From: JBDKTK01 sp039680225
GTDB lineage: Bacteria > Desulfobacterota > Syntrophia > Syntrophales > UBA4778
DNA length: 5,504 nt
Assembly (NCBI GenBank): GCA_039680225.1
Contig: JBDKTK010000180.1
Location: 1 to 5,504, forward strand
Direction: 5' to 3'
Numbering within the stretch: position 1 is the first letter of the stretch; every line of letters starts with the position of its first letter. A model generated the notes under the pieces. It was not told the origin of the DNA. It worked only from the letters and a program-made list of their open reading frames with translations, and did not search any database. This document shows, one piece after another, positions 5,474 to 5,504 of the stretch. The translations under genes and the position numbers were made by a program.

Positions 5474-5504
5474 TATGTTAATACCCGCCCGCTTTAATAT
5501 ATCT

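Noticed and set aside
1..5504. tRNA or rRNA genes, CRISPR arrays, transposase genes, phage or defence systems
   Set aside because: None seen. Apart from the trp leader region, the window is almost filled by ordinary aromatic amino acid biosynthesis genes.

Overview
The window holds most of a tryptophan biosynthesis operon, read entirely on the minus strand (right to left), with an aromatic-pathway dehydrogenase gene upstream of it. In transcription order it contains: a TyrA-type prephenate/arogenate dehydrogenase (5473-4697), a control region of about 330 bases (4696-4368), trpE (4367-2826), trpG (2811-2245), trpD (2214-1204), trpC (1202-414), and the first 134 codons of trpF (402-1), which runs off the left edge. 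The order E-G-D-C-F is the common bacterial one, so trpB and trpA probably follow outside the window.

The control region is the most informative non-coding part. It encodes a 22-residue leader peptide with four consecutive Trp codons (trpL, 4642-4574). A perfect 11-bp intrinsic terminator hairpin with a U-tract follows (4551-4518), and an alternative antiterminator can form between the end of the leader ORF and the 5' arm of the terminator. This is a complete ribosome-mediated trp attenuator. When charged tRNA-Trp is plentiful, the ribosome reaches the leader stop codon and the terminator forms. When it is scarce, the ribosome stalls at the Trp codons and the antiterminator forms. Less usual are a second terminator-like hairpin with its own U-tract just downstream (4507-4470) and a GC-rich palindromic intergenic repeat (4466-4385) that ends a few bases before the trpE ribosome binding site. 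A TTGACA hexamer overlapping the tyrA stop codon is the best promoter candidate for the operon, but its -10 partner is weak, so readthrough from tyrA is also possible.

Together the genes take chorismate through anthranilate (TrpE+TrpG), phosphoribosyl-anthranilate (TrpD), the TrpF isomerisation and TrpC ring closure to indole-3-glycerol phosphate. TyrA sends the competing prephenate branch toward tyrosine. All enzymes look intact, with their diagnostic motifs present. Spacing within the operon is tight (1 to 30 bases), which suggests translational coupling, especially at trpD/trpC.

The organism is a moderately GC-rich bacterium. Control by a Trp-codon leader peptide, rather than a T-box or TRAP site, the unfused trpE, trpG, trpD, trpC and trpF genes, and the GC-rich intergenic palindrome fit a proteobacterium in the broad sense. 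A deltaproteobacterial/Desulfobacterota-type lineage is my best guess, but it is inferred from general resemblance and not proven. The biosynthetic content is ordinary. The previously unremarked parts are in the trp leader.
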